The translations under genes and the position numbers were made by a program. The notes beneath the pieces are model-generated. The model saw only the letters and a list, made by a program, of their open reading frames with translations. It was not told the origin of the DNA and ran no database searches. Positions 5,524 to 6,868 of a DNA stretch of 6,868 nt are shown here, in pieces; the stretch's first letter is position 1, and every line of letters begins with the position of its first letter. Source of the stretch: Chloroflexota bacterium (GTDB lineage: Bacteria > Chloroflexota > Limnocylindria > QHBO01); the NCBI GenBank assembly GCA_013694645.1, contig JACDBZ010000097.1, positions 1-6,868 of the forward strand, given 5' to 3'.

Positions 5524-5540
5524 GCCCACATCATGTGGGC
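5524..5540 (+). terminator. Hairpin just after fabI, likely terminator
   Basis: GCCCACA (5524-5530) and TGTGGGC (5534-5540) form a perfect 7-bp stem around the 3-base loop TCA, beginning three bases after the fabI stop. No T-tract follows, so it would be a T-less terminator or an mRNA-end stabiliser. Confidence 0.5.
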
Positions 5541-5578
5541 GGACCTGCACCGCGGGCGTCATTCCATTGGATCGCCCT

Positions 5579-5660
5579 GGAGCGCATCATGCTCCCCTGA
5601 CGTCCATCGATCCTGCGGATCGACCAGACTCTGGCAGTCGAGACGGCGGTAGGTCTCGGC
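5579..5660. other. Run of small inverted repeats in the fabI-isomerase gap
   Basis: The 288-bp gap after fabI (5521-5808) contains, beyond the terminator-like hairpin, GGAGC/GCTCC (5579-5595, 7-base loop), TCGATCC TGC GGATCGA (5607-5623, perfect 7-bp stem), CCAGA C TCTGG (5624-5634) and GTCGAGAC/GTCTCGGC (5637-5660, 8 bp with one G-T, 8-base loop). They lie almost end to end. No known riboswitch, T-box or RNA gene is recognised. The remainder holds a possible 23-aa ORF and the ribosome-binding site of the next gene. Confidence 0.35.
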
Positions 5661-5680
5661 GCAGAGTAGGCTGGCGGACG

Positions 5681-5752
5681 ATGACTGAGAGCAGAAAGAG
5701 CGTCGGACCCCACTTCGACGGACGACGCCCTCTCAGCATCCTGGCCGTTTGA
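5681..5752 (+). CDS. Possible 23-aa leader ORF upstream of the isomerase gene
   Basis: ATG 5681 opens a 23-codon frame (MTESRKSVGPHFDGRR, then PLSILAV) ending 56 bases before the isomerase start. TAGGCT (5667-5672), eight bases upstream, could be a -10 making this almost leaderless. No ribosome-binding site and no attenuator-type codon run are visible. It may well be a chance frame. Confidence 0.22.
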   Translation: MTESRKSVGPHFDGRRPLSILAV

Positions 5753-5808
5753 CCATCCGCACGCGATGAGAAGCGGCACCTCCAGGCACAACCCAAGAGG
5801 GAGATCGC

Positions 5809-6780
5809 ATGAAGCTCGGAGTCTTCACCGTCCTTTTCGCCGATCGTCCGTTCGAGGCGGCGCTGGACCGGATCGCCGAGGCCGGTGTCGACTGCGTCGA
5901 GATCGGGACCGGTAACTATCCCGGCGATGCCCACTGCGATACCGAGGCACTGCTGGCGGACGACGGCAAGCTGCGGGACTTCCGCGACGCGGTCACCTCG
6001 CGCGGTCTCGAGATCAGCGCGCTCTCGTGCCACGGCAATCCGCTCCATCCGCAACGAGCGGTCGCGCAGGCGGCTCACGCGGTCTTCGCGCGGACCGTGG
6101 AGCTCGCCGAGCGGCTGGAGGTCGAGACGGTCAACCTGTTCAGCGGCTGCCCCGGCGACTCGGACGAGGCGCGCTTCCCGAACTGGGTCACCTGCGCTTG
6201 GCCGAACGACTTCGGCGAGCTTTTGGAATGGCAGTGGGACGAGAAGGTCGTGCCCTACTGGACGGAACAGGCGGCCTTTGCCGCCCGTCACCGCGTGAGG
6301 CTCGGCTTCGAGATGCACCCTGGATTCGTGGTCTACAACCCGCGGACATTGCTCCGGCTGCGCGAGGCGTGCGGGGAGTCGATCGGCGCCAACCTGGACC
6401 CGAGCCACCTGTTCTGGCAGGGGATCGACGTCGAGCTCGCCATTGCCGAGCTCGGCCGAGCGGGAGCCATCTTCCACACCCACGCGAAGGACACCGCCCT
6501 CCATCCGCGCAATGCGACGCTCAACGGCGTGCTCGATACGCTCCCGATGCGTGACGTGGCGAACCGATCTTGGATCTTCCGCACCGTCGGCTACGGACAC
6601 GGCGAGCTCGAATGGCGGCGCATTCTCACCGCGCTGCGGATGGCTGGCTACGAGGGGGTCCTGTCGATTGAGCACGAGGACGCCCTGCTCTCCATCGACG
6701 AGGGCTTCGCCAAAGGCGTCGCTTTCCTGCGCAGCGTGATGCCGAACGAGCCCGCCCTCGCCGACGCGTGGTGGACGTGA
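5809..6780 (+). CDS. Sugar phosphate isomerase/epimerase (xylose-isomerase-like TIM barrel)
   Basis: The 323-residue protein has the AP-endonuclease-family-2/xylose-isomerase-like TIM-barrel layout. It opens with MKLGVFTVLF, then FEAALDRIAEAGVDCVEIGTG (split as FEAALDRIAEAGVD and CVEIGTG), and SALSCHGNPLHP (70-81). Likely divalent-metal ligands are E168 (GFEMHPG), D197 with H200 (NLDPSHLFWQ), H223 or H225 (FHTHAKD) and E288 (SIEHED). Such enzymes isomerise, epimerise or dehydrate sugars and inositol derivatives. The overlap with a Gfo/Idh/MocA dehydrogenase supports a sugar or cyclitol oxidation route, but the substrate is unknown; iolE/iolI-like activity is one option. The start at ATG 5809 has a clear GAGGGAG ribosome-binding site five bases upstream. 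A promoter may lie near 5667, or the gene may be read from further up. Confidence 0.85.
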   Translation: MKLGVFTVLFADRPFEAALDRIAEAGVDCVEIGTGNYPGDAHCDTEALLADDGKLRDFRDAVTSRGLEISALSCHGNPLHPQRAVAQAAHAVFARTVELAERLEVETVNLFSGCPGDSDEARFPNWVTCAWPNDFGELLEWQWDEKVVPYWTEQAAFAARHRVRLGFEMHPGFVVYNPRTLLRLREACGESIGANLDPSHLFWQGIDVELAIAELGRAGAIFHTHAKDTALHPRNATLNGVLDTLPMRDVANRSWIFRTVGYGHGELEWRRILTALRMAGYEGVLSIEHEDALLSIDEGFAKGVAFLRSVMPNEPALADAWWT

Positions 6781-6868
6781 GCGACCGCCTGCGCGTCGGC
6801 ATCATCGGCACGGGCTTCGTGGGTCCGCACCATGTTGATGCAGCGCGTCGCACCGGGCTCGCCGATGT
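6777..6868 (+). CDS. Gfo/Idh/MocA family oxidoreductase, N-terminal fragment
   Basis: Only 30 codons are present before the right edge. The gene starts at GTG 6777, overlapping the isomerase stop by four bases (GTGA), so translation is probably coupled. The visible N-terminus, MSDRLRVGIIGTGFVGPHHV, is a Rossmann first strand with the dinucleotide motif G11-T-G13-F-V-G16, followed by DAARRTG. This is typical of Gfo/Idh/MocA NAD(P)-dependent sugar or inositol dehydrogenases. The substrate-binding C-terminal domain lies outside the window. Family assignment is good for so short a piece because the motif and the isomerase partner agree. Confidence 0.78.
   Translation, partial: MSDRLRVGIIGTGFVGPHHVDAARRTGLAD

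Noticed and set aside
5587..6675. Long minus-strand open frame opposite the isomerase gene
   Set aside because: It is an antisense shadow produced by high GC; the plus strand carries clear TIM-barrel motifs and a ribosome-binding site, and the antisense product shows no recognisable domain.

Overview
The window is GC-rich bacterial DNA with short intergenic gaps and no mobile element, CRISPR array or RNA gene that I can see. An Rpf-type transglycosylase, an InhA/actinobacterial-style enoyl-ACP reductase, candidate -10 boxes of the form TAGGNT and apparently leaderless starts suggest a high-GC Gram-positive-like lineage. Actinomycetota or a terrestrial Chloroflexota both fit. This is inference from gene style; nothing in the window fixes the taxon.

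Layout from left to right: (1) the 5' end of a LOG-family (TIGR00730-like) nucleotide-processing gene on the minus strand, running off the left edge; (2) divergent from it, an exported Rpf-domain cell-wall hydrolase; (3) a single-domain VOC/extradiol-dioxygenase-like protein; (4) an unrecognised membrane protein with a soluble, coiled-coil-prone C-terminus; (5) a 252-bp gap holding four copies of a 12-bp palindrome, spaced 50/63/50 bp; (6) a membrane-anchored alpha/beta hydrolase; (7) convergent to it, a minus-strand pair of unknown genes (152 aa and 49 aa) coupled by a GTGA overlap; (8) divergent from that pair, fabI; (9) a 288-bp gap rich in small hairpins, with a possible 23-aa ORF; (10) a TIM-barrel sugar-phosphate isomerase/epimerase overlapping by GTGA the start of a Gfo/Idh/MocA dehydrogenase that runs off the right edge.

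Most genes look like independent housekeeping or accessory units, not one pathway. The clear operons are the isomerase plus dehydrogenase pair (sugar or cyclitol oxidation/isomerisation, substrate unknown) and the 152-aa plus 49-aa pair. The most distinctive structure is the palindrome array before the alpha/beta hydrolase. Its consensus is CCGATATATCGG. One copy lies over the expected -35 region of the hydrolase promoter, and a 10/12 match lies at the equivalent place before fabI. That hints at one regulator acting on both genes, but this is a hypothesis from sequence alone.
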